Shown: in pieces, positions 1-12,089 of the stretch
How positions within the stretch are numbered: the stretch's first letter is position 1
How the letters are laid out: each line of letters starts with the position of its first letter
Source of the DNA: Pedinophyceae sp. YPF-701
Taxonomy: Eukaryota > Chlorophyta > Pedinophyceae
Length of the DNA stretch: 64,000 bases
Assembly: GCA_916048055.1 (NCBI GenBank)
Contig: CAJZHL010000027.1
Location: 58,034 to 122,033, forward strand
Direction of reading: 5' to 3'
The notes under the pieces: generated by a model
Databases searched by the model: none
What the model was told of the DNA's origin: nothing
What the model saw: the letters and a program-made list of their open reading frames with translations, nothing else
Translations under genes and position numbers: made by a program

Positions 1-633
1 TATCGGAGCCTATTGGCAGCGTGCGAGCCTGCCGCTGCCCGGGGGCAACAGCCGCGACCCTCCCTGCTCCCCTACGCGCCGATCAGAGCGTCTCAGGGGC
101 GTCAGGGAGCAAGAACGCGGAAGTTTCGACGGGATGACGCACGCTGATGCGCCTGGTTTGCCGAACGCGCCGCGCGCGAACTGACAACCACCGCGCGCGT
201 CTCTGGCCGTCACCCTCGCTGCGAGGTCACGCTGTCCGGAGCCGCTGCGCCCGTCAGGGAATGTGACTAGTACGGCGTCGCCCGCGGGCCAATGAAGCGG
301 ACGCAAGTGTCCCCTCGCTCCCATGGACGGGGGGGGTCTACCTGCGTCAGTCAATCATGCCAGTCGTACGCGGGCCGAGGCCACGAGAGGGCGCGCGAGC
401 GCGGGGACCGCAATGCGACTGCTTCGCCGGGACGCGGGAACTGCCTGCGGGGGCCGTCTCGCGCGTCACAAGAACCACATAGGCCTATGTACACAGTAGT
501 GGTGTTGCATGCTCGCGACCGCCAGGGTCGCACCGCCCCGCTGCGCAGGAGCGCGCGCGGGGCAGGTCTGTAGGTGGGCGCGCGCCGGTCACGTGCGTCG
601 CGGCGGTCCCGTCCAAGCAGCGTCGCAGACGGA
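1..633. other. Intergenic / window edge, no gene recognised
   Basis: Several frames are open on both strands here, but none carries a recognisable domain and all are arginine/proline-rich, as expected of GC-rich non-coding DNA. The stretch lies downstream of the SLC35F-type gene on the minus strand, so its right-hand end should hold that gene's 3' UTR. I see no RNA gene or clear repeat. Confidence 0.5.
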
Positions 634-2142
634 TCACGGATGTTCCGGGCTGCTGGACGTGCCAGAGGGTTGTGCGACGAGAGCTTGAGACTCGTTACCG
701 TCTTCTCGCGCGAAAGAGGCGGGCCCTTCTTCGGCGTCGTGTCGCTGCCCCTGGGCGCCGCGTCCCGCGGGCAGCGCAGGTCTGGGGTCCCCGGCGGTGG
801 CGTAGATGGCCTGTCCTGCGCCGACGAACGCCAACGCGGTGGCGAACGCTGCGGCGGCGCCCCGGGAGAACCCGCCCGGCAGCGTGATCCTCACGAGCGC
901 CGCCCAGACGTCTGACGAGAGCAGCGACAGGTTCATGGCTGCGGGGGCGGACACGCGACGGCGAGGGGTCAGGGCCGCGGCGGGACCGAAGCGCGTGGGA
1001 GGGCGGGGGCTGCGTGCGAAGCTGCGACGGTCGGGCCGCGTGCGCGACGGGCGGCGGCCAGCGGGCAGGGGAGGTGCGTGCCTGCGGCGCCGGCCTCGAC
1101 GAGCATGAGAGGCGCGAGAGAGTAGAAGGAGAGCATCGAGAGCGCGAAGCACGCGAGGGGCGGGAGCGACGCCCAGGAGAGCGAGTCGAGCGCCGCCCTG
1201 TCGACGACGAAGCTTTGTGCCGCAGCAAACGTCAGCCCGAAAAAGCCCACCATGCCGAGCAGCTCCGACGTCGCCGGCTTGCCATCCGTCAGCAGCATCT
1301 CCTGCGAGGCTACGTGCGCGCGGACGACCCCGTCAGGACGCGCCAGCCCGCGCGCCGGCCGTTGATGCGCAACGACAGTTGTCGGGGCCCGGCGTGGGCG
1401 CCGACGCGGCCCGTGGGGCAACGCACCTCCAGGACGTTCGCGGCCGCGTAGGTCGTCGCTGCCGCGAGCACGAGTGCGTTGCCGAAGGTGTGGCTGTCGC
1501 CCTCCGTTGCGTCAGAGAGCGCGAGCAGGCAGAAACCCAGGACGCTGACGGCCGCGCCGAGGAAGTGCCTCGGCACGTACGAGGCTCGCCGCAGCGCCCA
1601 GGAGAGGAAGATGGCCGCCGGAATCGCCCAGCAGTCGAGCAGCGTGACGCTCGTGATTGACGTGTACCTGCGCAGGAGAGTGCCGTGAGACTGCGCCACG
1701 CGTCGGCGGTATGCGGTGGAAACAGACGCAAAGGACGCGCTCGAGGGCATGATTGAATGGCGTGGGTCGCCGCGTTGAATGTCTGGCGGCGGAACGCCGC
1801 CACAGCGGGAGTCATCAGGCATGGCGCTCACCTGTATGCTAGGACGATGAGCGTGTTCGCCTCCAAATCCATGAGCGCGAGAAGCGCGTACTTCCACCAT
1901 GCATTCGCGAGGCAGCGCTTCCTGACCACAGTGTGCCCGTAGACGAGCACGAGCAGGCCGTAGGAGAGGGCGGCTTGAAACGTGGGCAGACTCGTGCCGT
2001 GGGAAGCCAGCCATGCGCTCGACGCGCCCGTCCCGACCAGACAGAGGCTGAGCAGCTGCCCCAGGCCGACTTTCTGCCACGGATTCCAGGCCGCCCGCCT
2101 CCCCTCGGTGCCCATCTCCGCACTGAGGGGACGCTCGCGCAC
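634..2142 (-). CDS. SLC35F1/F2-type solute carrier (drug/metabolite transporter superfamily)
   Basis: Probable multi-pass membrane transporter of the SLC35F family, whose substrates are poorly known. Four exons join in phase: 1832-2142, 1427-1667, 1082-1301 and 634-938, giving 358 aa, a normal length for the family. The N-terminal part has a WWKYALLALMDLEAN segment like the WWKY-LG-ADVEAN of animal SLC35F, followed by YTSITSVTLLDCW, matching the family's YTTLTSVQLLDC block. Exon 3 carries the helix-rich ELLGMVGFFGLTFA stretch and exon 4 the MNLSLLSSDVW block. Alternating hydrophobic segments fit about ten transmembrane helices. Intron 3 (939-1081) has a GC donor (CAG|GCACGC); this is the choice that keeps phase. 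The C-terminal tail after the last helix is hydrophilic. The gene runs in the same direction as its upstream neighbour. Family assignment is firm; substrate is unknown. Confidence 0.85.
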
Positions 2143-2461
2143 GCCTCAGAGCGGGAAGCGGGGCCGCATGAGCGAGTGTTGGTTGGGCATGCAAGTGTCA
2201 AACCCAAACGCCGGTCGGGCCACAAATAGCGCTCCGCATCGAAGGAATCCTGACCTGGCCTTCTAACGCCGTCAGACGGCAGCCACAATCCCCCCCTCCC
2301 CCGGCCCAATACTCCGCACGACGCGACGGCAGGTGTCGCCCACAGCGAGGCGCATCCCACGCCAGCACTGTCCGCCGAGGCCAGCGGCGGGTCGGCCCCG
2401 CACGGCGCCTTGCACCACACACGTGACGCGATCACACGCACGACAGGGCAGCAGCGCCCCG
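2143..2461. other. Intergenic spacer between two minus-strand genes
   Basis: This 319-bp spacer holds the promoter side of the SLC35F-type gene and the 3' end of the SAC3/GANP gene. It contains short C-runs (about 2288-2302). I see no gene or repeat in it. Confidence 0.4.
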
Positions 2462-4034
2462 TCACGAGGGCGGCAGCAGCGGCCGGGCGGCCTTCACGTC
2501 CAGGACGGGCCCGTCCTCGCTTTCCGACACGGCCTTCCCCAGCCCCTCCTGCCTCAAGTACACCACCGCGTCCGCCTCCGTCTCGAACGCCAGATGGTCT
2601 GCGGCCGCCAGGGACGCCGGCGCGCCGCCGCTGAGAGCGCGCGATCACCAGGCATTGCGCGTCGCGGGCGCGTGCGACCGGGGCAGCGGCGGCCACGCCA
2701 CGTGCAGCGTTGCGCGTGAGAGGGGTACCTGAAATGTCCACCGCGGGCACCGTCCCCATGAGCGCCATGCAGAGCGCCTTGAGGGCGCGCCGCCGCACGC
2801 CGGGCACGAGCCGGTCCATCAGGTACGCCGACATGCGCGGCGGGTCGGCGTACAGGCGGAAGAAGCCGGCGTGGTCGCGCGTGACCACCGCGCGACACAC
2901 CCCCACCGCGTGCTTCACGTACGGGTGCGCGAGCTGCCCCTTGGGCACGTTCCGCAGAGCAGCCAGCGCCTCCCGGTTGCTGCGTTCCAGCGCGTACAGC
3001 ACCCTGCGTACACAAAAACACCAACGTCCCGGTGGGGCGCTGCACCGCGACGCGCTGGACCGTGCCCGGGCCGCACGCTCGAGCGCCGAGCGCACCTGTA
3101 CGCGGCGAACTCTTCCTGGTTCCCCGGGGACCCGTTGCGGTACAGGTCGCGCAGGATGGTGGCGCACTGGCCGACCTCGTGCCAGTCCCCGCACTCGATC
3201 GCGAACCGCGCGTGCGTCTCGTACGCCCGCACCACGAGCGCGCCCTGGTGTCCGTGCATCGTCAGCTCCTGTCGGATCGCCTTGAGGTTCGAGCACGCCC
3301 AGTCGTACGTGGCGCCGGTCTTCCACCGCTCCCTGACGTGGTCGAGCGCCTTCCGGAGCACCGGCACCGGCCGCAGGTCGCCGTGCCCCTGCGGACGACG
3401 CGCGCGGGACCGCGGCGCCCGTCGAGCGCGGAACAACGCGACCGCTGCGCAGCTGACGGATGCAGGGCGGCACGCGTGCGCGGGGGGGGGTCGGGGGACT
3501 CACGTCGCCGGCGCTCCTGACGTACTCGCGGTCGAGGTCGCCCCGCTTGAAGTCGACCGTCACAGAGCCCTCGCCGCCGCCCGCCTGGAACCGCCTGGCG
3601 CGTTTCTGCTTCTCGGCCGGCGTCGTGCGCACGTTGCGGCGGATGCTGCCGTCCGACGACGTGGGCGGAAGCGCCCGCTTGTGCCCGGCGAGGCCGCCGA
3701 AGAGCGTGCCCTGCCCGCCGTCGTCCGCGCTGTCGGAGACGCAGAACCGCCCGACGACGCGCCCGGCGACGGGCGGGGCGCCGCCGTCGCTGACGAGCCG
3801 CACCACGCGGCCCGAGGACAGCCGCTGCTGCTTGCCGACGAGCGCGAAGGCGTCCTGGAACTCGTGCGCGATCCCGATCTTCTGTGCCACGTTGAGGCAC
3901 TTCTGTAACTTGTCCTGGCAGGTTTCGAGCTTGCCGTCGTCCCCGGCCTGTTTCGCCTTCGCGATCTTGTTCTTTAGCGCGGATACCTTCGTGCGGACAT
4001 CGTTGGCGACGTCCTGCTTCTTCTTCGGCGCCAT
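2462..4034 (-). CDS. SAC3/GANP-domain protein, LENG8/THP3-type
   Basis: Nuclear protein of the SAC3/GANP/THP3 family, which couples transcription with mRNA maturation and export; the yeast relative is THP3 and the animal one LENG8. Exons 3504-4034, 3096-3388, 2729-3003 and 2462-2598 join in phase to 411 aa. The N-terminal 175 residues are basic and low-complexity, beginning with a lysine-rich MAPKKKQ. The SAC3 core starts in exon 2: PVPVLRKALDHVRERW, then TYDWACSNLKAIRQELT, VRAYETHARFAIECGDWHE and NQEEFAAYR, then the helical VLYALERSNREAL block. These are diagnostic of the family. The chosen ATG sits in GCCATGGCG; an in-frame ATG twelve codons upstream (4070) is possible. The SAC3 core dominates this short protein, so it resembles the THP3/LENG8 group more than large SAC3/GANP scaffolds. 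Confidence 0.85.
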
Positions 4035-4744
4035 GGCGACGCGAATGCCGAGGTGAGACACCCTATGCACACCGCGCAGCCTCGGAACCTGGCTCAGAAC
4101 GAGCCAACATCCTTCCTAGCGAATGCGCTGTTCTCTCCAGTTCAGTGGCGATCAGAACGGGCCCGAGCCATGGGCACGAGAGAGCCTGGCGGCAGGGAGT
4201 TGCTGCACCGAGATAACGCGCACTCAGCGCCTAACCCTGCAGCCTGCAGTCCGGAACGGACGTGAGGTTCCCTGCGTGGATCACGACCGTCCTGTCCCTG
4301 CGCGCTCCAGTCTCTATCTCCGCGTTGCGTGATGTTCGGAAGGAGAGCAGGACTGCAGGCAAGTCTCTCGCCCGGCGGGCCGAAACAGCGCGAACGCTTG
4401 ATTTCGTGCTGCTCCTTTCTCGGGCGAGCTCCATGCGTCGTGACGGTCCCGTCGCGCCGCAACGAGGGGCCGCGAGCCCGCCAAATTGGACCCCCGGAGC
4501 CTCTCGCGGCACGTCCCACGCAGCGGCGCCCTGCTTGGCCCCGCGAGGCGGCGCCGCGACGCCACCGGTGGCGTCCGGCGTCGAGCGGGGGCTCAGCCGG
4601 CTTCCAGCGCTACGTGCTGTCGTCGCGACGGCGAGGCCGGGCCCGCCACGCGAGGCAATCATTGATGGGCGGGAGGGCGGAGGAGCGCTCCGCGGGGTGC
4701 ACGGAGTGACGCGCGTCGTGCTTCACCGTAGAAAGACTAGGAAG
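4035..4744. other. Divergent intergenic region SAC3-like / exportin-4
   Basis: A 710-bp region between two divergently transcribed genes, so it should contain both promoters. Open frames on both strands look like GC-rich shadow frames with no domain. No repeat or RNA gene was recognised. Confidence 0.5.
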
Positions 4745-7700
4745 ATGGACCTGCCGGCGGCTTGCAAGCACGTCGAGGAGGCGTGCGCTCTGCTCGGCTC
4801 CCCGACGGGCCATGCTGAGGGAGAGCGGCGCCTCCTGGAGTTCCGCCGATCGGCTGCTCCGCACGAAGCCTGCAGGTCGGCTCCCTCTCGCTCCGTAATC
4901 GCCTCTGGTCGCGCTTCGCGGCCTCGCGGCGGCCGTTCGTGGGCGCACGGCGCGCCCTGCCTCCTCTGCCCACGCAACACGCTGTCGTCCGTGGCGCAGG
5001 TACATCGTCGAGAACTCGCAGAGCGTCCAAGCGAAGTTCCAGGCCCTGGTCACGCTCCGCGAGGCAGCGATCCGCGAGTGGGCCGTCACCCCGGCGGAGC
5101 AGGTCGTTGGCATCCGCCGCTGGGCGCTGACGCTGCTCCTGGGCCACGCGGCCTCGCTGGACCGCCTGGTCGCCGCGCAGCTCTCGGCGCTCTTCGCGAC
5201 GCTGCTCAAGCGCGGGTGGGAGGACACCTCCGACGACCAGCGGCGCGCGACCTTCCACGAGGTGGAGGCTGCGGTGGCGCAGGCGGGGTCGCCGCACGCG
5301 CGCCGCGCGGGGATGCAGGTGCTCGAGGCCGTGGTGATCGAGTTCTCGCCCGGCACCGCGTCCGAGATCGGCCTGCCCTGGGAACACCACCACCGCTGCA
5401 AGGTACCGGCCCCGCGCCGCCCCGTGTGTGTGCTCCCAGGTGGTTGTGCGCGTTCGGGCGGGGCCGCGGCGCCCTCGGAGGCGGGCGCGCCGATCCGCTG
5501 GCTCGCTCCGTGTGCGTCGCAGTCGTCGCTGGAGGAGCTGTACCTGCGCGACTTCTTCGCGCACGCGTGCGCGATCGGGCAGCAGGCGGCGCCGGCGGCA
5601 GTCGCCCGGCAGGACGGCGGGACGCTGGCGGCGTGCCTGGCGCTGGTGTCGTCGATCCTGCACTGGGACTTCGGCAAGCTGATGTCGTCCGACGGCGCCA
5701 TCGGCTCGTCCGCGGCGTGGGGCGCGCGCGGGAACCTCACCGACACCATCCTGGTCAAACCCGGGGCCGCCTGGCGGGACCTGCTCGTCGGACCGGGCGC
5801 CATGCAGTGGCTGTACGACATCGTTCCAGTCTCCAGACAGGTGAGCACCTCACGCAACCGCGCCTCACGCCCGTGCACGGCTAGCAGCCTGCCGGCGTCG
5901 GCAATCGGCGCGGGCAGCCCCGACCTGCGTGCAGGGATCGCTGCCGCCGGACGCGGCGGGGAAGGCGCGCGACGTCCTGGTGCAGCTGTGCGGGGTCTGC
6001 GGCGACGTGTTTCCGAACCCTCAGCACGAGGACCCCTCGCAGCAACCGACGCTGGTCAAGCACCTGTCTTCGACGCTCCATGCCGCGCTCGCGCTCGTGC
6101 ACCCGCTGGACGCCGCCATCGAGGCTGCGCGGGCGGGCACGGGCGAGGAGGAGGTCGTCACGGCGTGTCGCTGCCTCAACGCGCTGGCGTCGTTCCACCG
6201 CGCCCAGCGCTTCGAGCAAGCGATGCCGGAGCTGCAGGGCCAGGGCGGCGTGCTCGCCGTCATCTGTCAGCTGACCCAGGGAGTCTACGCGCAGGGCGGC
6301 CTCTCGGAGGACGCGGAGGGCACGTGGGTGCACGTGTGCGCGGAGCTGCTGCTGGAGACGTGGAGCTCGCTGCTGGCGTCCGTGCACTACGAAGGCGGCG
6401 TCACGTCGCTGCACGAGACCGTGCAGGTAGCCGCCGCACAGGTACGTGCCCGGACCGCCCCCGAAACGCGTCCGGGGGGGGGGTCCACCTGCCTCCCTGA
6501 CCGTCGTCGCGCTTCGTCCGCCGCTGCGGCGCAGGCGTTCGAGGCGATCGTGTCCTCCGAGCTCGCGAACGTATCGCGCGGCGCGCTGGAGGAGGCGGAC
6601 GCTGCCGAGGAGCTCGGCCAGGCGCGGGCGGAGGAGCGCATCACCGACCTGGCCGCAATGGGGCGCGCGGTCCCCGCGCAGTCGATGGCGCGGCTGTCCA
6701 GCGCGATCCACGCGAGCATCGACGAGCTGCGCGCGTGCTTGCAGTCGCACTCGGACCCCAGCGAGCCCCTCGAGCGGCTGTGCTTCGTGGTGGAGACCGC
6801 CGGGGCTGTTTTGGCCGACCCCGGCGAGGGAGAGATCCCCATGGTCCCCGTGCCGATCTCGCAGGCGTTCAGGGCCGCGGACCAGGGCCTGCTGGGCCAC
6901 TGCCCCGTCGAGCGCCTCGCCAAGTCGGTCCTGGGGGTGTTTTGCCTCCCCCTGGACCCCGCCCTGCGCCCCGCCGCCTCGCCGCGCCTCATGGAGGTCG
7001 CGGGCGCCGCGGTGGCGCGCATCGCCGACACCTACATTCTCACGAACGAGGAGGAGCATTCCCAGGCGTTCCGGCAGTCCTTCGGCGCGGCGCCGGGCCA
7101 CGGCGCGCAGGCGGTGGAGCAGATCCTCAACGCGTGCCTGGCGTGCCTCGGCTCGTACCCCGGGGAGGGCGCGCTGCACAGGGTGGTCGCGAAGAAGGTG
7201 CTCTTCTCGCTCGTGAAGCACCGGCCGGAGATCTGCCGCGCGTGCCTCTCGCTCCCGAGCTGGGAGACCCTCACCGACGCGTTCGCGAGGAGCCAGCCGC
7301 CGTTCCCGTCGATCGACTCGAAGCACCACCGCGCCGTCGCGGTGGCCCTCGCGCAGGTAGGCCGCGCCCCGGACCCGCTCAGGGCGGCCTGCGCTCTACC
7401 GCGCTCGCACGCGGGGGCGGGCCCGTGTTTGAGGCGCCCTGCTTCGGGGCTTTGTTTCCGCGATGCAGGTCACGCAGGTGTGCCAGTCCTCGGAGCAAGC
7501 AGGCGCGTACATGGAGCGCCTCGTCCACCAGCCGCTCGAGGACCTCACGCACCTCGCAGCGCAGGCCAACCTGCGCCAACTGGCGCAGCAGGGCAACGTG
7601 GAGTTCAAGGTGCGCCCCGCGGCCCGCCGTGCCACAGCACGCACGTCGCGTGCCGTGCCGTGCCGTGCGAGCGAGAGCGCGCCGTCCCAGCTGACGGCTC

Positions 7701-8932
7701 GTCCCCCCGCGCTGCTCTGCCCGCAGACGCTGTGCCACCTGGAGCGTCTACGTGGGCTGAACGACGGCCTCACGCCCAAGTGCCAGCGCGCGCTGTGGTC
7801 GGCCATGATGCGGTGCTTCGACCCGATGCTGGCCATCATGCCGGCGTTCGTCGACTCCCCCCTGGTCACCGGCGCCATCCTCAAGCTGGCGTCCTCGGCG
7901 GTCTCCGGCCACGTCGCCTTCCTCTCAGCGTCCGACTTCGACGCGGTCTGCAGCTTCGTGATGCGCCTGATCAAGCAGTTCTCCTCGCTCAACCTCCAGC
8001 AGGTGCACCTGGCGCAGGCGGGGCCCGAGGCCATCCGCGAGGGCCGCGCCGAGGACCGCACGCGCGCCCTGACCTCCCTGCTGAAGCTCCTCACCAAGGT
8101 CATGGACAGGGACTTCGTCGAGCTGCTGTCCGAGGAGGGCGCGAGCGCGTACGGCGCCCACGAGGCCCCCGGCACCATCGCGCTGGCCGGGCTCGACCTC
8201 CTGCTGCCCGTCATGGACCCGGAGCTCCTCCGCTTCCCGCGCCTGTGCAAGTCGTACTTCGCGCTCGTCGGGCTCCTCGCGGAGGCGCACGCGGACCGCG
8301 TCGGGCTCCTCCCGGAGGACCTGTTCCTGCGGCTCCTGCGCACCATCGAGTTCGGGGCCGCGCAGCCGGACGCCGCCGTCGCGCAGGAGTCCATCGACTC
8401 CCTCGCGCACCTCGCGACGTACCACTTCAAGTGCGCGCCCGCCCGCTGCCGCGTGCAGACCTCGCGCCGCGCCGCGCTTTCTGTTGCGCCGACGGCTCGC
8501 CCCGTGGCTGATGGCGTGGCGTTCGCCCGCCCGCGTCGCAGGGAGACCGCGGTGGCGAACAACGCGGGCCTCGGTCGTCTGGCCACGGAGCCGCTCGCGG
8601 GCCTCGACGGCCTCACGGTGTTCACGCACTTCCAGCACACGCTGCTGCGCCACCTGATCTTCGAGGACAACACCGCCGAGATCACCGACAGCGCCGCGGA
8701 CGCCCTCCTCCCGATGATCCTGTGCGACCAGGCGGGCTTCCGGTCCTTCGGGGAGGGCCTCGTGTCCAACGCGAGCGACCCCGCCGTGCAGCAGGTGCTG
8801 GCGGGCGCCCTGAACGCGCTCATGGCGCCGGAGAACACGCGCCCGACGCTCGAGCTCAAGCAGCGGCGCCTGTTCCGCAAGGTCCTGCGGAGTTTTCTGA
8901 TCACCGTCCGCGGGGTGCTGCGGCGGCGGTGA
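4745..8932 (+). CDS. XPO4: Exportin-4 (importin-beta family)
   Basis: Karyopherin that, in studied organisms, exports eIF5A and some other cargo from the nucleus in a Ran-GTP-dependent way. About eight exons; intron 1 is 4875-4999 (EACR|YIVENSQSVQAKF). The N-terminal region matches exportin-4 HEAT repeats: ALVTLREAAIREW, then a block with EFSPGTASEIGLPWE like the EFSSSSKTSNIGL of the animal protein. The C-terminal half is the clearest: LLTKVMDRDFVELL, GLDLLLPVMDPELLRFPRLC, LPEDLFLRLLRTIEFG and PTLELKQRRLFRKVL each have direct counterparts in animal XPO4. Length is slightly below the roughly 1,150 aa of animal XPO4. Introns are short with GTGCG or GTGAG donors, several inside repeat helices. 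Start ATG 4745 is the first in frame with the HEAT region (MDLPAACKHVEEACALL). Exact boundaries of inner exons are by eye. Confidence 0.9.
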
Positions 8933-9203
8933 CGCGCGCGGAGCACGCGCGCTGCTCCGCGCCGTGGACGAAGACCGCCGCAGCCTGGGCGCGGGCCGTC
9001 GCGCTCCGTTGCTGTCCCTGACGGGACCTGACACCAGTGTGCATGACGTGGGTGTGACTGACCATTGCTGAGCACTGTGTTTTGAAGTCAACAGCCGGGC
9101 CGGCGGCCCCGGCGCGTGAGCCTGCACGGCACTGGCCGTGGCGTGCCGGAGGCAGCGCGCGACCGTCACCGCGGGCGCGGCTGCGTGACCGCTCGTAGGC
9201 CCG

Positions 9204-11791
9204 ATGGCGAACCGCTCCGGGAGCAGCTCCGACGAGGGCGAGCGGGATGGTTTGCCGGCCCCGAAGCGTCCTCGCCATCAGCACAACGGGCCCAGACTGG
9301 GCATGGACCGTCGCAAGGAGCGCTGGCCTTCGGAGAGGTTCGAGCTGATGCCTGCGACGCGCATGGCTGAAGGGGCCCGCATTGCCATCCGTGGCGTGAT
9401 GGAGGCCCTGATTCAGGCGGTGAGGCCCAGCTGCCTGGTCTGCGAACACTGCAGAGTGAGAACCATGATGATTGGAACCGCGCGCCGGCCCTGCGGAGGG
9501 CACGAGTGTGCGCGAGGGCCTTCGCCGCCCTGCCCACGTCGCGCGCCGTGCTCTTCTGGCTGTCCGCAGGGCCCGGCGGGGAATCCATCGCTTTGCGAAG
9601 CAGCGGCGGTCGGAATTCGCTCCAAAGAGAAGCACCAGGTCTCCGTGGAGCATCTCGACGTTCCTGCGTTCCGCCAGAGGCCTCCCTGGCACGTCCAGGA
9701 CCTGCTCGCTTCCCTCTACGCGGCGGCGGAAGCCCTTCGCCGCATCAACGGCGACAGTGGCGCAGCCCTAGCCAACGAGAGCGACCCGCAAGGTGCGTGG
9801 CCACCCAGCGCAACACGCCGTCTCTCTTTCGCGCGTCGTGTTTCTCAGACCGGCCCGGCCCTCCCCGCTCGCAGGCACCCAGACGCTCCGCTCGTCGCAG
9901 CCCGCGCGCTCCCTCGCAGGCAGGGCCGCGGACGCCTTCCGTCTGGCGGAGCAATACGAGCTCTCCCACGAACGCAAGTTCGCCTGCGTCCTCGAAGGAG
10001 CGCTGTGCCTCGTCGAGGAGGTGCGCGCCCACGGCGAGGCGCACCCTCGCCTGCCCGCGCACGCGTCGCCGACCGCCAGGCTTGATTCAAGCCCGACTCC
10101 TCCGACGCCGCGCTCGACCGCATGCGTCCCCGCTTGCAGGGCGACCTCGACGGCGCGTACGACCGCCTGCACGCGATGGTCGTGAAGCAGCGGCGGCGCG
10201 GCCACCACGGCACGCACGACGGCCGCCTCGGGCTCCTGATTCCGGACCCGCCTAGCTTGGATGTCTTGGCACGCGAACAGTACGCGCTGATGGGCGCGGT
10301 GCGGTACGCGCAGGTGCGGGCGGGCCGGCGCGGGGTTGGTTGGTGACGCGGAGCTGGTGTGTGCGGTGCGGTGCGTTGTTGTTCGGGCGGACGCGTCCCT
10401 GACTGCCGCTGACGTGGGTGCTTGCAGTGGCTGGCGCTGTATCTGGCAGAGGGCGGCGCGGCGCGGCACGCTGCGGAGGGACCGGGCGTGCTCAAGATCA
10501 CGCACGAGCACAAGTGGAAGAAGGCGGCCGACGGTGCGCGCTCCCCGCAGCCTCTGCCATGTGGCAGCAAGAGCCTTTTCTTTCCCGCACCGAGGCCGCG
10601 CAAACCGCCGCGACGGATCGAATCATCGTCTTCCGAATGATCATGTGCGGGCGGTGCTTCCGCAGGTCGCCTGAAGGACCTGCACCGCGAGGCCACGGCG
10701 GCTCTGCGGCGCGCGCTTGAGAGCGCGCCCGCGGATTTCACGAGCCTCTTCGCCCTCGTGCACCTTCTGCTCGTGGCGGGCCACAGCCAGGAGGCCGCGC
10801 AGCACGTGGGGAAGGGCGTGGGGGCGGCTCCGCGCGATCCGGACCTGCTGGCGCTGCGGAGCATGGTGGAGGTGTATTGCGGGGGGACTCTGGACGAGGA
10901 TGACGAGCGGGGCGTGAAGGAGGCGACGGAGAAGCAGCTGAGAGTCAGGCACCTGAGAACGGTGAGCGCGCTTCCGTGGAGCGCCCCGGCGCGCCCGATC
11001 TCAGCTGTCTTGTTTGTTCGCGTGGCCTGACGTCGTGGACGCGCGAACCTGTGTTGCAGTGGACGGAGGTCGTCCAGCTCGACCCGTCCAATGCGTCGGC
11101 GGCCCTGGCGCTCCTGAATCTGTGGCGCGATCGCGGCTGCAGCGAGAACATCGTCGATGACGGCGCGGGGCGGAAACAGACCGCGGCCGACGCGCGGGCG
11201 GCGCTCGCTGCCGCGCTTCTCTTCCTCGACGTCCACGGCTGTGTGGCAGGTCCCGCTGCCGGCGCGTCCCCGCAGTCCGCCGGCGCGGTCGCGGACGAGT
11301 GGTGGCGGGAGCTTGGTGCGCTGGTTCGAGCCGCCGCCGGGGGGCTCTCGGAGGACCTCCGCGACAGACAGGGCGGCGCCGCGAGCCCCGCGGAGGCCGC
11401 GGACGCCCTCGTGCGCGCGCACATGGGCCCCGCGGCCGGCGCGACGGGCCCCGTCGCGCCCCTGCTGCGCCTGCGGGAGGCGTTCCGGCCACGCGTGTCC
11501 TGGTGGCCGTCGGCCGCGCTGTGCCCCGCGACGCAGCGTGCGCAGGGGGCCGCGGACGTGGGCGGCGCCGGCAGCGCGGTCGAGCGGCGTGAGGTTGCGC
11601 TGTTCCTGTCGGCGGTGTTTGGCGACGGGGCGGTCGGGCCGCTGTCGGAGGCGCCGCAGCTGAGCAGACGCGCGCAGCAGCGCCTCGTGGAGATGGAGCG
11701 GTACTGCGGCGACGTCGCGCACGTGAGGGAGGCGACGAGGCGGCTCAGTGACGGAGGGGACTCCTGGCAACACCCCCTCGGGGTGCGCTGA
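9204..11791 (+). CDS. TPR-like protein, possible RNA polymerase I factor TAF1A
   Basis: At least six short exons share one phase. A basic, serine-rich N-terminus (MANRSGSSSDEGERDGLPAP, then KRPRH, a possible nuclear signal) precedes helical segments. Joined blocks include DAFRLAEQYELSHERKFACV, GDLDGAYDRLHAMVV, WLALYLAEGG, then LKDLHREATAALRRAL and DFTSLFALVHLLLVAGHSQE, and WTEVVQLDPSNASAALALLN. Paired helices with A/G-L spacing suggest TPR-type repeats. The segment FRPRVSWWPS near 11495 recalls the NWWPGFHFS stretch near the C-terminus of animal TAF1A, the TPR subunit of the Pol I selectivity factor SL1, and the position is similar. This is a family-level resemblance from memory, not an alignment. 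The gene could be another nuclear TPR protein. The stop TGA at 11789-11791 is clear; the start is the first ATG giving an uninterrupted exon. Confidence 0.5.
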
Positions 11792-12089
11792 CGCGGGGCA
11801 CGGGACTGTGATACCGCGCCTGGCGTGTGGGCGGTGGGGCCCTGGCGCTGTCGAGCGCGCTGCGCCTTCCTGACCCGCGGGGTGGCGAGGGGGGGGGGAC
11901 TTGCATCACTCCCCTTCTGCGGTAGAACACCAGCTGCACGGCGCCCGGGCCATTGGCGCGCGGCCTCGCTGCCTAGTGCCTAGCCTGCATGCACCGCGTT
12001 GTTGTCCTCTGAGAAGCCCGTTGGACGTGGCAGCGGACAATGGCGCTGCGCCAGTAGTAGCCGTTCGCTGCGCAGCGAAGAAGCGCTTG

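Noticed and set aside
1839-4070. Single 743-aa minus-strand protein joining the SAC3-like and SLC35F genes
   Set aside because: The frame is open across the intergenic region only because of GC-rich composition. Both ends have separate, phase-checked exon sets and the middle is Arg/Pro-rich with no domain.
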